Below are positions 63,805 through 64,000 of a stretch of DNA of 64,000 nt, one piece after another (position 1 is the stretch's first letter; every line of letters starts with the position of its first letter). The position numbers and the translations under genes are program-made. Under the pieces are notes generated by a model. It was not told where the DNA came from, did no database searches, and saw nothing but the letters and a program-made list of their open reading frames with translations. The stretch spans positions 2,118,501-2,182,500 of the forward strand of contig NZ_CP029064.1 of the NCBI RefSeq assembly GCF_003076275.1. Reading direction: 5' to 3'. Origin of the DNA: Microbulbifer sp. A4B17. GTDB taxonomy: Bacteria > Pseudomonadota > Gammaproteobacteria > Pseudomonadales > Cellvibrionaceae.

Positions 63805-63840
63805 TTTGCTGCCACAAAGGCAGGGAGTTTGAAGGTGGGG

Positions 63841-63999
63841 CTATCGTCCCATATCCATTCTCTTCTTTGTTTTCGTAGTGGCCACGGCTGTCAGGGGGTC
63901 ATCGGGCCAGTAGTGCTTCTGGTACTTGATTCGTAACTCCTTCTTAACCTCCTGATATGTGTTGGCCCAAAAGTTCGCAAGATCGCGGGTGATCTGCAC
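63841..63999 (-). CDS. hrpB: ATP-dependent helicase HrpB, C-terminal end (partial)
   Basis: The last 52 residues of a minus-strand protein enter from the right edge. They read NFWANTYQEVKKELRIKYQKHYWPDDP and end TKKRMDMGR. The WxxxYxEVRKELRGRYPKHxWPxDP pattern and the following basic tail are the C-terminus of HrpB, an RNA helicase-like protein. Only the tail is visible, so catalytic motifs cannot be checked. Confidence 0.85.
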   Translation of the reverse strand: MQITRDLANFWANTYQEVKKELRIKYQKHYWPDDPLTAVATTKTKKRMDMGR

Positions 64000-64000
64000 A

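Noticed and set aside
1-64000. CRISPR arrays or restriction and toxin-antitoxin defence loci
   Set aside because: No regularly spaced repeats and no known defence or toxin-antitoxin gene families were seen. The tandem patatins are the only possible defence-related proteins.

Overview
This window looks like part of the chromosome of a free-living, probably marine gammaproteobacterium. The gene set (SlyX, YciH, RsmJ, HrpB, NfuA, B12-dependent MetH, CysI with DUF934, DUF2970, a formylglycine sulfatase and an acyclic-terpene type degradation cluster) fits the Cellvibrionales and Microbulbifer area best. That placement is inferred from gene content. Housekeeping blocks of ordinary base composition alternate with AT-rich accessory blocks at about 3.9-8.5 kb, 29-31 kb and 41-44 kb.

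Layout. 0-1.7 kb: the end of an unknown gene and a secreted sulfatase. 1.9-3.9 kb: a decayed chromosomal integron, with a broken SOS-type integrase gene, its LexA box, a Nudix gene, an attC-like hairpin and the remains of an insertion sequence. 4.9-12.9 kb: a vanadium-haloperoxidase-like protein, tryptophanase, a haloalkane-dehalogenase-like lipoprotein and a DUF885 lipoprotein. 13.1-21.7 kb: a six-gene operon in the order of the Pseudomonas atuBCDEF genes (citronellol/geraniol breakdown) plus one more acyl-CoA dehydrogenase, read away from a divergent TetR gene with an operator-like palindrome between them. 21.9-29 kb: a large membrane protein with an inactive-looking M48 fold, YciH, a voltage-gated potassium channel, a thioesterase, a serine hydrolase coupled to slyX, a small ORF and an OmpA-type lipoprotein.

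29-31.1 kb has no convincing gene. 31.1-36.2 kb: a GlxA-type regulator, a sugar-dehydrogenase-like propeller, a TIMP-like secreted protein, an Asp/Ser/Asn/Met-rich anchored protein, a SpoIIAA-like protein and rsmJ. 36.5-39.4 kb: a GadC-type antiporter and glutamate decarboxylase, a likely acid-resistance or GABA pair. 39.4-44.6 kb: a multicopper oxidase, a frameshifted alpha/beta hydrolase, an ELM1-type glycosyltransferase-like protein and a Spo0M protein. 44.7-46.2 kb: a divergent SDR/TetR pair with two palindromic operators. 46.2-54 kb: cysI-DUF934, a nitrilase-like enzyme, a membrane microprotein and metH-DUF2970. 54.2-57.4 kb: a TetR gene and its likely target reductase share an identical operator, followed by a DJ-1 protein and nfuA. 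57.6-61.4 kb: three tandem patatin-like paralogues, the last overlapping a SnoaL-like gene. 61.5-64 kb: two related small secreted proteins, a GH114-like lipoprotein and the end of hrpB.

The most interesting points are the integron relic, the haloperoxidase/tryptophanase/dehalogenase neighbourhood, the patatin triplet with an altered nucleophile elbow, the pseudo-M48 protein, and a secreted-protein gene whose best-placed start codon is AUA.
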